Below are positions 32,166-43,366 of a stretch of 64,000 bases of DNA, one piece after another; the stretch's first letter is position 1; each line of letters begins with the position of its first letter. The notes beneath the pieces are model-generated. The model did not search any database and was not told the DNA's origin. It saw nothing but the letters and a program-made list of their open reading frames with translations. This DNA comes from Oasisia sp. SBJ-2009 (taxonomy: Eukaryota > Annelida > Polychaeta > Sabellida > Siboglinidae). The translations under genes and the position numbers were made by a program. The DNA is taken from assembly GCA_964017155.1 (NCBI GenBank), contig OZ024854.1:55111441-55175440 (forward strand), in the 5' to 3' direction.

Positions 32166-34728
32166 GAAAGCGGTGTAGCATATCTTATCGGTGAGGTTAA
32201 TTGCCGGTGTTTCAGCTGTATGCAGCGGGTTATTGTAGGTGTTTGTTTTCCAACACTTTTCTCAACTTCCATGGCCTCCTTGTTTAGGCGCATGTTACTG
32301 GGTGTTTTCTTCCTGTGCTTACATGTGGTTCTCTCACATGTGAAAATATGATGCATTATGCGCTTCCGGCCCTTTTCTACGTTATCTTTGCGCGTGCTTT
32401 GTTATAACATGTTCGATGACCATGGCCTCTTCCATTACGCTTGAGCGCTTTTTACGGTTTGGCAGTGGGTATAACCGACCATTATCTAACATCCTTTGTC
32501 ATTTGATATGGTGTCACATCTTATGTGTGTTTGACCTTTTTGGCTATTCAATTAATTTCCTTTCAATTTATTTCGAAACACGCAACATTAAAAAGCAAGC
32601 ATCCAATTACAACTCATCAGTCACTTGGTACGCATGAAGTACTATCATGGACTACGTTTTGAGCAGGAGTAGTCATGAAGTTAAACACTCTGTGTCTACC
32701 CCTGTGAACCCTTTTCACAGAATTGTTAAGTGGCCATTCTTAGTGTTGATTATCATGACGATGTTTCACAACGCATAAATACATGCACACAACAAATGTT
32801 CCTTGGTCGTTGTAATCATGTTTGTTTACGTGGTGTGTTTGCCTATGAGAATATTCACCGATTAGCACCCAAGTCGGGCATTGACGGTCACCAATATTCT
32901 CCTCAGGTCGGCCATAGCCGGCCAGCGATTACATCACAACGTTTGGCTTCTGGTTACGTGGTTGCATCTAGTGATTAAGAGATGCAATAACTGCGACACC
33001 TATCTAGACATATAACATTAAATTGTGACTATTTTAGATACTTCAGTTCTCAGAAATAGTTACCGCGTTTGCGAACTTTAATTTTGTGTTTGGATATTTA
33101 CAAATGTCCTCCAGCCAGGAGTTTGCCGCGCGTACAGCTAAAATGTGTAATAGGTTGTGTTATGTGTTATATGCCAATGTGTGGATAATTTAACGTTCTT
33201 TTAAATAAACTCAACTTGTAACAGTAGAAATCCAAACAAAAAACACAGTTACACCGCAAAAAAGTCTTTATTTTACCTAAAGTTTCAAAATGTCATAGTG
33301 TCAACCAAGATATGGTCAACATATTTTAAAGTTATAACAACAGTGTTGACACCACTGTGTAGGTAATTTTATTAACTACAACATGCATACAACATGCAAT
33401 TGCGATACTTGAATATTAAAGGCGCTAGAGCAAAGACAGTGGCGCAAGCAACATTTTTAAACATATAAGTCAAATATGTGAGGAGCCACAGGCGTCAAGT
33501 TAATATCGGCTGCGTGCTAATGGGTTCATGTAATGACGCTTACATGGGTGTTCGCGTGTGCGTGAATCTTGGGTGGTGTGACATCATTTGCACGCGGGAC
33601 GCTATTCAAGTTGTATCTGCGCGTGATACGGTGCGAGTTGCTCAATGCCTATGTACCATGTGTGCACTGTTTCGGAGCATACAGGGGTCACATTAATCGC
33701 CCTTGCATTGTCATGATTTCGTGCACGTCTGCATGTGTAAATGTGCCGTGTTTGAGTGCTTTGATCTTAATTACAGCCGCGTTTCCATTCTTTATATCAC
33801 CATCTCACGGTTTAGCTGTGTGTACTTGGCCTTCCCTAGGTTCGGATCAGCCATCGTGTTAGCCTCTGCGTTGTGGTTGTTTACTTAGTTGTAGGTCTGC
33901 CGTGGGCGAGGGAACATTCGTCAGCAGACGTTGTAACATACCGGTACCGGTCACTCATTACCTAGGTTGTTCCGTTGTTATGGCAGTTGTGCACAACAAC
34001 TGCCCTGGCGCGCACCAGCGCATGCTCTCCCATATGGACACATTGCAGCAGCGAATAGGTCCTTGTGTCGCTTGCGTTTCATCATATGTGCGGAATCTGC
34101 TTTGGTATTTTTTCTTGTTACAGCTATGCCTCACGGGAAGTTTGGACGGCTTCGTTGGCCTGCCGCAGTCTGCCGACGTCCTGGCTGGGGAACCCGTGAC
34201 ACCTGGACTACACCACTGATTATTGACTTCACCCGTGACAGTTTGCCACACTGCCACGAGCTGGCACTTTTCTGTATGTCGTTACCGCGACTCCTTGACC
34301 GGATACACGCGACGCGACGCCACCTGGATGGATACAGCAGGTACATGCCACTCTCTACGCCGTACTGCCTTGTCTCCGGCCGATGCCGTTCACCGACTGT
34401 GTCGTTGCCAGCGTATCTGCTGACAAGCCGACCTTGGACTTCTGCGTTTGTTAGTTCGTGGTCTGACAGCGCTTTTTGTGTGTGTTGGGGTTAGTTGCGG
34501 ATACTCGGCTGATCCTGTAGTAGGTCTTGCGTTCGTAATGTCTCCGACATGCAACTGTTTGTCTTGTTTATTTTGCTGTGCCTGGGGGGGGGGGGTAGGC
34601 TCCACTGTTCCAGTGGAGGGTGGGGTTGTTTCCCCCCTTTACGGTTTCTGTCAATGTGTACTTTCGCTTAACGCATGCGTTTTCTGTCGATACACTGTTA
34701 TGCAATACATTGTATCAGTATAAATGCA

Positions 34729-34813
34729 AGCTGATTGTACGATAGGCCTTTTGTTGTACCTGGATGCTTATCATTTACCATAACACTGTATGTCTTTCAA
34801 GGTACAATCAGCT
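34729..34813. other. 12-bp perfect inverted repeat upstream of AATAAA
   Basis: AGCTGATTGTAC at 34729-34740 and GTACAATCAGCT at 34802-34813 could pair as a stem with a 61-base loop. An AATAAA signal lies about 30 bp further on. Confidence 0.6.
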
Positions 34814-36073
34814 GAGCGCATACGTCAAGTGAGTTGTAAATAAAAGATCTAGATTGCCATATTACCATTATAAGATATTTTGTGTCTTATTGATCTACCG
34901 TAAACAGAGCCAGGCCCAGGTGTAGTTTACTAGGGAATATTAGGGCACACCTACGAGCGGGAAGGGCGCAGGCACGCAAAAAGTAACATTAGTAACTAAA
35001 TCGCAAACCTATTCAGAATTAGGACGCTGAAGTATAGCCCAACTTAAAATGTCCTGTTGAAAGAAAAAGAATCTATAAATGATTCAAATTCAGATGCGTC
35101 AGTAATTCAATGGGGTACATCCAGAAACGTACCCGATTTTTTTTCGAAGAATGAAAATAACGAAGTTCACCTGAAATTTTAATCCGTAATATAAAACCAA
35201 AACTTACATTACCTTTGAAAGCGGAGGACTGATTTAAACACAAATTCCACAAGGTTGGGTGAAGAGTGGCTGTATTTAAGTCAGTCATACGAATATTGTA
35301 AGTGTTCTGGATACACCCGCTATGTTGATGGAATCGAATGGACGACCACTGACTCCAATAAAAATTAACTAAACTCTCATCTACAAAATAAAATCATCTA
35401 ATGGAAACAAAGGGTCTTCTTCTTGGAATATCGTTGGCGAGGGTGACGGTGATGATGGTGGAGGAGGAGGCGTCGAAGGCGCTGATGACGCCGCTGATGA
35501 TGCCTGCTGCTGCAGCTGCTGCTGTTGTTGCTGTTGGTGCTGCGGCTGTTGTTGCTGCTGCTCTGGCCCAGCTAAGCGTGCCCTTTCGTTGCGCTGAAAT
35601 AAAACACAAGTTGTCTTTTTAATATTGCCATAACCAACATTTTATAAAAGCTGCATAAAATTCCTGAAATAAAAACAAATTCATCACTTTACTTATACAA
35701 GTTGGTAAACAGGTGTTTGAAAATTATTACGATGAACGTACCATTATTTAGGCGACAAGCGCTTCACGCTGTTGTTGCTGGCGCAGCTTTCTTTCACACC
35801 GCCCATCGTTGGTGTGGTGGCACCAATTACGTAGTCTCGTAAATCGTGTTCCGCAGTGCGGGCAACAAAACGAGGTCTAAAAGTAGAAACGAATGTGATA
35901 GGACGCGTTTTCACGTGAATCTGTTTTATAACAAGTACGATATAGATAATAACGCAATTAAAACAAATGGGAATATGTTGTAAATTAAATTCGTTTCTTT
36001 TACAATATGACAATGAATTAATCACCTTTCTCGACATGTGAACGACATTGACACGTGACGTCTGCTCGTAATA

Positions 36074-36230
36074 ATAGCGATAGCGATAGCGATAGCGATA
36101 GCGATAGCGATAGCGATAGCGATAGCGATAGCGATAGCGATAGCGATAGCGATAGCGATAGCGATAGCGATAGCGATAGCGATAGCGATAGCGATAGCGA
36201 TAGCGATAGCGATAGCAATAGCAATAACAA
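36074..36230. repeat. (GATAGC)n hexamer array in intron 3, right arm
   Basis: About 24 copies of GATAGC, then AATAGC and CACCAC variants. The left arm has a short ATT/GTT triplet tract at the matching place (about 29537-29570), so the expansion postdates arm duplication. The Ser-Asp and Arg-Tyr frames through it are artefacts. Confidence 0.95.
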
Positions 36231-36639
36231 CACCACCACCACCACCAACAACAACAATAAAAATAACAATAATAATTCCCTTCATATTTAAACACGACTC
36301 ACCGAGGCGCCACCGGTCACCGGCTGCTGCTCCCGGTGGGCTGGGGCTGGCGCCTGGGCTGGCGCCTGGGCTGGCGCCTGAGCTGGCGCCTGGGCTGGCG
36401 CCTGTGCTGGCGCCTGGGCTGGCGCCTGGGCTGGCACATGGGCCGGGGATGGTGGGGACGGCTGGCGCAGATCGGACTGCCTCTTCGCAAGAGAGGATGA
36501 TTGTATGAATTGCTACAACAATATTTGAATAATATTTAGAATAATAAAGAAAACATTTAGGTAGTTATTAAACGGACGGGGTAAGAAGAGCCGCAATTGT
36601 TATGGAAGTTGTGATGGGATTGTGGTACGAACGTACGTG

Positions 36640-37110
36640 GCACGATGTTGCCGGAAGTTTTTGTTACGGACGTTATGGAAGCCACCATTTTTACGGAAGT
36701 TATGATACAGATAGAACAGGAAGCCCCTGCCATTTGTACGGAAGTTATAACACGGATGGGTCAGGAAGCGCCACCATTTTTATCGAAGTTATGACACGGA
36801 TGGGACAGGAAGCGCCGCCATTTTTATGGAAGTTATGAAACGGACGGGTGAGGAAGCGCCGCCATCTTACGGAAGTTAGGATACATACAGATGGGACAGG
36901 AAGCGCCGCTATTTGCACGGAAGTTATGACACGGGTGGGACATGAAGCGCCGCCATTTTTTCACGGAAGTAATGACACAGACGGGTGAGGGGGCGCCGCC
37001 ATTTTACGCAAATTAGGATACAGATGGGAGAGGAAGCGCCGCCATTTTACGGAAGTTATGTTTTGCATGTGGTAGGAAGCGGTATTTTTACGGAAGTAGA
37101 AACACAGCAC
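36640..37110. repeat. 43-46 bp minisatellite in intron 2, right arm (inverted)
   Basis: About 10 copies of the complement of the left-arm unit (GGAAGCGCCGCCATTTTTAC, then GGAAGTTATGACACGG). Copy number differs from the left arm. Confidence 0.9.
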
Positions 37111-37959
37111 AGTATATTACTATAACGTTTAACTCACCACCATGGCGTCCAAGCGTCGTCCGCCGCGGCCCTCTTGCGGTGCCTCGCTAAATTGTCCCGT
37201 CTTATAAAACCTGTCGCACAGTGCGGGCAATCGAACCCTGTCGGCAATGGTGGTGGTGGTGGTGGTGGAATGGGACGGACTTCCGACTACAAGAACGAAC
37301 GAACGAACGAACGAGAGTTTTAATCATATAATTTACAATAATATACGTATTCGCGTTTTCTAAAATTGTTAACACGAGAAATAGAAATAGAAATAGAAAT
37401 ATGCCACTGACAAAGACTTACCACACGAACCCCATCCGAGGCTGTCACGCCTGCTGTCGCAGCCGGGGAAGCTGATGGTGTCGGTGGCGGCCCCAGCGGG
37501 GGAACGCCTCCCCATATGGAGGTATGGGGCTAACCCCGCCGTCGTCATCCTACGCTGTGGGGAGACGGGGCCCCTGGCTGCTTCGGCGTCCGTCCATCCG
37601 TTTCTCAGCATGGTCACTGGTAAGATTTCAAGTGAATGGTGACAACCTCGAAAACCGGCCGTCTTATATACGTTAACAGCTGGACACTTGGATCACGTGG
37701 GTGGGTCGAAAATGAACCAATGACAATCAAGTGTGCCGAACATAGCGCGGACGTGGTGGTAGTACGCCAAAAGCAGCACGAACGTGACAGTAGTACCATA
37801 CATATTGCTTCGCGCCGCTCTCGCCAGGATCGCCTCTTGCCTTTTTTAAAAGCAGTTTAAAAATAAGACACGTATTTATGGGATATTAGCTGAATACATA
37901 CCCGTCAGATGGCTCCACTTGTTTTTTCACCTAGTTTGTAGTTCGTCACCTATCCCTCA

Positions 37960-38200
37960 GGGGGCGCTAGATGACCTCTAACCCCATTTTGACCTTTTCA
38001 AAAATAAACGCACGAATTTGGACAGTACTACTTCGTGACTTGTCCGTAAGGGGCACCGTTAGTACATGACACATCCGCCAGGGGCACAGCTGGTTCGTGA
38101 CCTATCCGCCAGGGGGCGCCTCTTGACCTTTGGCATTGGCCTTGACAGGTGACATTTGACCTTTGACCTCCTCCCCCTCCTCCCGCCACGCGCCGCGCCA
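37960..38200. promoter_or_regulatory. right subterminal repeats with CTCF-like and DR1 motifs
   Basis: CACCTATCCCTCAGGGGGCG plus CTAGATGACC (about 37967), GACCTATCCGCCAGGGGGCG plus CCTCTTGACC (about 38099), and two shortened copies between (about 38039, 38068). Further out TGACCTTTGACCT at 38157-38169 is a perfect AGGTCA direct repeat with one-base spacing (DR1). Confidence 0.55.
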
Positions 38201-38239
38201 ACCATATCCCGATTTCACCCTACTATGCTACTTACCTAC

Positions 38240-39200
38240 TAAACAACTAAGTGACGACGTGGAAAGTATGGTACCTAGCATCAATTATGTTACTAACGCT
38301 TTACTCGAATCGCCACCTTGATTTTAAGAAACACATTTCGAGCATTGTCAGTGTATTTTCATTCCACCTCCGCCATATCAACAAGATGAGTCGTTACCTC
38401 CCAATGCCGACTAAGGAAAGTGTGGTCAACGCCATTATAACATCACGGCTTGATTATTGCAATTCCCTTATGTACGGCACTTCAATAAACAATTGTATTC
38501 CCCTTCAAAGAATACACAACTCCGCCGTCAGGCTAATATTACGCCGCCCACGGAGTGATAGCGCCATGCCTCTGTTATGTGTTCTTCATTTTCTGCCTGT
38601 ATCACAGAGGATCGAGTCTAAACTTCTTGTATTTACATACAAAGCTGTGCATGGCGATGCCCCAAAATATGTATCGGACCTTGTGTGTCCGTACAAACCT
38701 GCGAGAGCATTGCATTCTGCGAACAATAATTTATTAACGGTTCTGCGGACACACGTGAAAGCTGGATATAAATCATTTGTGGTCGCAGCAGCGACCTTAT
38801 GGTACGCTCAGCCTAACAACATTAAGACGTCAGTCTGTTTAGCCATCTTCAATGCACGCCTAAAGACACATTTCCTTCTGACTGTTCTCGCGGCTTAGTT
38901 TAATGGTTGTGTACTTGTATCGATATTTAATTTAACCTATTTATATATTTATTATACATAATAATATACATTTATTCAGCTTCAATAATTCGTGTTGTTA
39001 TATTTATATTGTTTTTTGTTTTTGTTTTTTATAATTGTTTATATATGTTACTCGTATATTTTTATATTCATATATATACTCGTATGTGTTTTCTTCTGAT
39101 GTATTTGTATTTTAGGATTTTAATGTATGTAAAGCGCCACGAACAATTTGAAATTAGATGTGGCGCTATATTAAATAAAATATATTATTATAATATATTA
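38240..39200 (+). pseudogene. L2-clade LINE, C-terminus and 3-prime end
   Basis: 38251-38898 reads HLDFKKHISSIVSVFSFHLR, SRLDYCNSLMYG, LQRIHNSAVRLI, LHFLPVSQRIESKLLVFTYK and FNARLKTHF, an almost unbroken C-terminal third of ORF2. The tail AAGCGCCACGAACAATTTG, then GATGTGGCGCTATATTAAAT at about 39130-39172 has the paired AGCGCC/GGCGCT of L2 3-prime ends. It runs into a TA tract at 39203. It continues the LINE broken at 27590, but the central RT (roughly 1 kb expected) is missing. Confidence 0.85.
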
Positions 39201-39202
39201 TA

Positions 39203-39280
<78 letters not shown>
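39203..39280. repeat. (TA)n microsatellite at LINE 3-prime end
   Basis: Pure TA tract following ATAATATA repeats directly after the L2 tail. Confidence 0.97.
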
Positions 39281-39286
<6 letters not shown>

Positions 39287-39639
39287 AACACATACACATA
39301 CACTGTATATAATTGTAACACTTATGTAGCACCTATATCCTCATAGAGAAAACACGATTGCCAATATTCAGCTTGGTGTTACAACAAAAGATGTTTGGAA
39401 ACGGATCATGTAAAGGTCCTAGATATATCAGAGAAATGTAGCAAATTAACAAAGAATGTCTTTTGTAAGAGTAGAAAGCGTACGTTATGTAACATTTACC
39501 AATTTAAATGTAATTCGGTATACAACTATAAGCCAATATAACTGGTTATGTAGCGCTAGTGATTGTGAGAAACATGGGACAATCTTTTTTAGCAGTGTTA
39601 TTTAGAAGGGAGTTACAATAGTCTAAAGGTAAGTTCTTA

Positions 39640-39995
39640 TATAGAGCAGTATTCAATCCTCAGTTTTACTCACAGCGCATTACAATAATCGTGCTACAAT
39701 ATTCTTTTCCAATATTAATCGGAGCAACTAATATTGTTTTTCCAAACGATAAAGGCAAATGAGACCGGATTTGACGGAAATCACGTATATGATACATACC
39801 TAATTTGTATAATTGTTAACTGTACTGATGAAAGCTGAAACTACTGTCAAAGACAACATCTAAATTCCGAACGGTATCTGATGGTGATACGTTACCTAGT
39901 ATTTTAAGTGGAAAGTAATCGACAATCTTGTTTCGTTGATGTTTTGTGCCAACACAAATTAAATAAGCTTTTTCGACATTAAGCTTCGGCTAATT
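39640..39995 (-). pseudogene. L2/CR1-like LINE RT fragment
   Basis: The complement of 39995-39700 reads KLNVEKAYLICVGTKHQRNK, then VRNLDVVFDSSFSFHQ and YHIRDFRQIRSHLP. This is the region after the RT catalytic box of CR1/L2-type elements (normally NLGVVFD...H and IRDLRRIRR). Frames are broken downstream. It is another copy, opposite in strand to the L2 end just to its left. Confidence 0.7.
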
Positions 39996-40024
39996 TGCTT
40001 CAGTTTACTTTAGTTTATAAATAA

Positions 40025-40249
<225 letters not shown>

Positions 40250-40259
40250 CATTATACAT

Positions 40260-41300
40260 TTTTAAATTATAGGCGGTAAAATCATCACCGCAGAACCAGA
40301 GCTAGTGGAAAGGGAGCTGGTGCACTGTGGGAAATAAACAAAAACAAGGAGGCCCCATATTGACAATTTGCAGCGCTCTTCCCTCGATCTCGCTCCCATA
40401 TTTCGCTGATATATGAAAGCGTATTGCAAAATACAACAACATATGGAATTGTATATCTAACAATAATGATAAACATAACAAATATGAGTATGTACAAAAT
40501 ATTAGCACACTTTCGTTTGATAACTTAAATTATACAAACATGTTTAAATAAACTCTTAATAGTCTATGTCCTGGCTGAGAGAATAACATTAACATCCAAA
40601 CTGTTATAATTTTGGTTCTTTATGGTAATAATATATTTATCACATACAGCAGATATATGATATTACTAAATTCTAAATAACCGACCATTTGTAAAGCAAG
40701 TAGTGTAGTTAATTTGATGGACACATATTTTAAAATAAGGACATTATTCCTCAAATATTTTAATGTTTTGCCACATCCTGACTTCATGACGATCATTTTA
40801 TAGCACAGTAGCACCGCAGCTAGAACTTTGGAACCAAGATAATTCGGGTTCATATCTTATAAAGAATCACAGTTTTGAATCTGGACATGTTTATTCATTC
40901 TACATCCCTCAGTTTCAGTCACGTATAACATTGGTCATATATCAATTTTATATGCGCAGTAATTGTTACAACATTGAATGCTTCCCATATAAGACATTGT
41001 GTTCAAGTGAACAGGTCAGCCAACCAATCCAAAACTTAGGAAACATCATAGACTCAGAAAGATTCGTTTCGAAAGGTTCTTTGCAAAAGTTAAATATAAT
41101 TTCATGATACAATTGAATTAGTATAATAACAATGAACTTATGTATACAATTAACATACTTATATCAATTATCATTCATTTATAAAAAACACAAAAAGACA
41201 CAGTTGGGTATTTTGGAATATATATCCTGTTGCATCCAGTGATTACTTGAAGCTTGGATATTTGGTACTATTTAAACACTTAACTGTTTGAACAGTGCTA
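40260..41300. other. AT-rich unique sequence, nothing recognised
   Basis: Short frames only; no motif, inverted repeat or splice-bordered exon supported. Confidence 0.4.
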
Positions 41301-41320
41301 AGCTATACACAATGTTATGT

Positions 41321-41921
<601 letters not shown>

Positions 41922-41924
<3 letters not shown>

Positions 41925-42050
41925 TGGCGTAGCCACAAGGGGGGCCAGGCCTCAATCCCTGCAACAATTAGGATGGTGCGAAACGGAGGACCAATAACTG
42001 GCTGCATTTTTCATAGAGTCGCAAAGTAAAGAGATTATCAGGAGGCCTGT
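41922..42050. mobile_element. probable hAT element end (CAGTGGCGTAGCCA)
   Basis: CAGTGGCGTAGCCACAAGGG directly after the TA array matches the widely seen CAGTGGCGTAGCC terminus of hAT elements, followed by the usual GGGGG. The other end was not found, so extent is uncertain. Confidence 0.5.
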
Positions 42051-42359
42051 GTAAAATTGTCAGTCCCACTCCTACGCTTTCGCAAAGAAAGTTGTCATTA
42101 TTCAAGTAGGATTAAGGTAGAAACTCTCCACTATGTAGCTGGCTGCACCTCAATGTTCATGATAGCTAATCGCTATAATAGATTCATAATAATAGTTGCC
42201 CGGTTATTGGACTACGGTCAAGTGGTATTTTCTTTGTTCTTTTCTTGGCATTTCTCTCATCGGGGGTTAGTTGATCACGACGTTCTTTTCATTGTCTGTT
42301 GTTCCTTTATCACACCAACTCACCACATTCTCTGTGAGTAGACTCCAGTTCCTTAAATC

Positions 42360-42680
42360 TGTTGCCCTTTTTCTCCACTTTTATGCAATCCCCTATCACA
42401 ATTTTAGTCTTCCTCGTCTTTATTTCCCTTCCACTGTATGGGCATCTGTTCTCTTTGCCAATTTTCCATTTCCATTCTCTCAATATGAGCAGTCCATGTA
42501 CCTCTCACCAATTTCTTAACACTTTCCGTCAATCCAACCTCCACTCCAATTTCACCCAATCTTCTATTATCAGCTCTCTTATCTCCAACGATTATTCTTA
42601 CCAGGTTTTTTCCCAAACCATCATTTATGTAAAGGTAGAAATGTTTAATTATTTGTTCACCAGAGTAACTACATATTGAT
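42360..42680 (-). pseudogene. LINE C-terminal fragment (RTE/BovB-like)
   Basis: The minus strand 42616-42404 reads RIIVGDKRADNRRLGEIGVE and LVRGTWTAHIERMEMENWQR, the Cys/His-less tail of RTE-type ORF2 (normally WAGHVERM). Flanking frames are degraded. Confidence 0.6.
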
Positions 42681-42908
42681 ATTAGACATGGTCTTTATCA
42701 GTAAGTTTGGGAGATGTAGCGTGAGAAATGGTGGCCGATATTATGTAGAGGCCATGAGTTCGTGTGTCTTTAATAGTTGCGTCGTTTCTCTCTTTTCTTT
42801 CTAACGTTGACGCCTTCTGTGAATGGTTTTGCTAAACTGCCAGTTAAATTCGTCAGTGAACTTGGTTTTCATGTCGATATTCATTTTAAGCCGGTTTGGT
42901 TTCAAATA

Positions 42909-42913
<5 letters not shown>

Positions 42914-42948
<35 letters not shown>
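42914..42948. repeat. short (TA)n tract
   Basis: About 17 TA units. Confidence 0.95.
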
Positions 42949-42954
<6 letters not shown>

Positions 42955-43366
42955 GGACTAGCTGTTTATAGACAACTTGTCCTGAATATGTTTTACTATT
43001 ATTTATTATATAAACACATTAAACATGATTTTAACAAGATTTAACAAGATTGTCACCTAGAGAATCAACTCTAGATGGCAAGTGGACAAGGAAGCCGCAT
43101 GACTTATCGAGAGTACAACCTATCTATCTAAGTATATCCCGCCCGTCTTTTTTCTATCCAGTTAATCATACCATTTCCTATGCCATGGGCCTTTTGTTTA
43201 AGAAGTCATCTTTGGGGTGGCACTTTTTCATAGGCTTTTTAAAAAATTTAAGTAGATTATATCTACCGGTGATCCCTCATCTACCCACTTTGTGACATCT
43301 TCCAAACACATAACATATTTGTTAAGCCTGACCTCGCTTTTAAAAACCCATGTTGTGATGGGTATA

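Larger units (their letters stand above)
30961..34987. other. unidentified 4 kb centre between the two arms
   Basis: No matching inverted partner and no RT, integrase or transposase motif recognised. It is richer in GT and CG than the window average. It holds a GT-rich stretch (31440-31660), a 73-bp tandem duplication (32020-32165), a run of 13 G at 34586, and a 12-bp perfect inverted repeat at 34729-34813 followed by AATAAA near 34840. The longest plain frame is 33967-34494 (+, 175 residues, no motif). It could be an insertion, a decayed gene body, or the spacer on which the palindrome formed. Confidence 0.5.
35000..37611 (-). pseudogene. right copy of the five-exon zinc-finger gene
   Basis: Mirror of the left copy. 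Exon 1 37611-37422, exon 2 37286-37138, exon 3 36512-36303, exon 4 35876-35742, exon 5 from 35593 down to about 35000. Exon 3 is open here (210 bp, phase 0-0) and encodes repeated PAQA units (QAPAQAPAQAPAQAP). Exon 2 finger reads FDCPHCATGFIRRDNLARH but has one base deleted downstream. Exon 4 carries a TAA three codons before its end. Exon 5 carries frameshifts, and its text stops near 34988 where the left copy continues. The damage does not coincide with that of the left copy, so the two copies decayed independently after the inverted duplication. The right-arm TATA box and exon 1 are essentially identical to the left. Confidence 0.65.
27592..38231. mobile_element. 10.6 kb long-inverted-repeat element carrying two convergent gene copies
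   Basis: The ends are GTAGTATAGTAGGGTGAAAT on the left and, complemented, GTAGCATAGTAGGGTGAAAT on the right. The arms 27592-30676 and 34988-38231 are inverted copies over about 3.1-3.2 kb, including subterminal repeats, promoter, exons and introns of one gene. The centre (about 30960-34980) is unmatched. The element lies inside an L2 LINE (left part to 27590, right part from about 38240). A clean target duplication could not be set. Non-coding sequence at 30805-30935 is shared with the element at 48086-51589, so both belong to one family. I know of no named superfamily with this layout; that is absence of recognition, not proof of novelty. Confidence 0.8.

Noticed and set aside
31030..34930. 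LTR retrotransposon or Helitron as identity of the 4 kb centre
   Set aside because: I found no direct terminal repeat, primer-binding site, RT, integrase or Rep/helicase text; the hairpin near 34.8 kb alone is not enough.
27580..38240. Target duplication for the 10.6 kb element
   Set aside because: CTTCCTAA and TTACCTAC are only partly alike; a TA or short duplication cannot be separated from the terminal TAAGTAG words.
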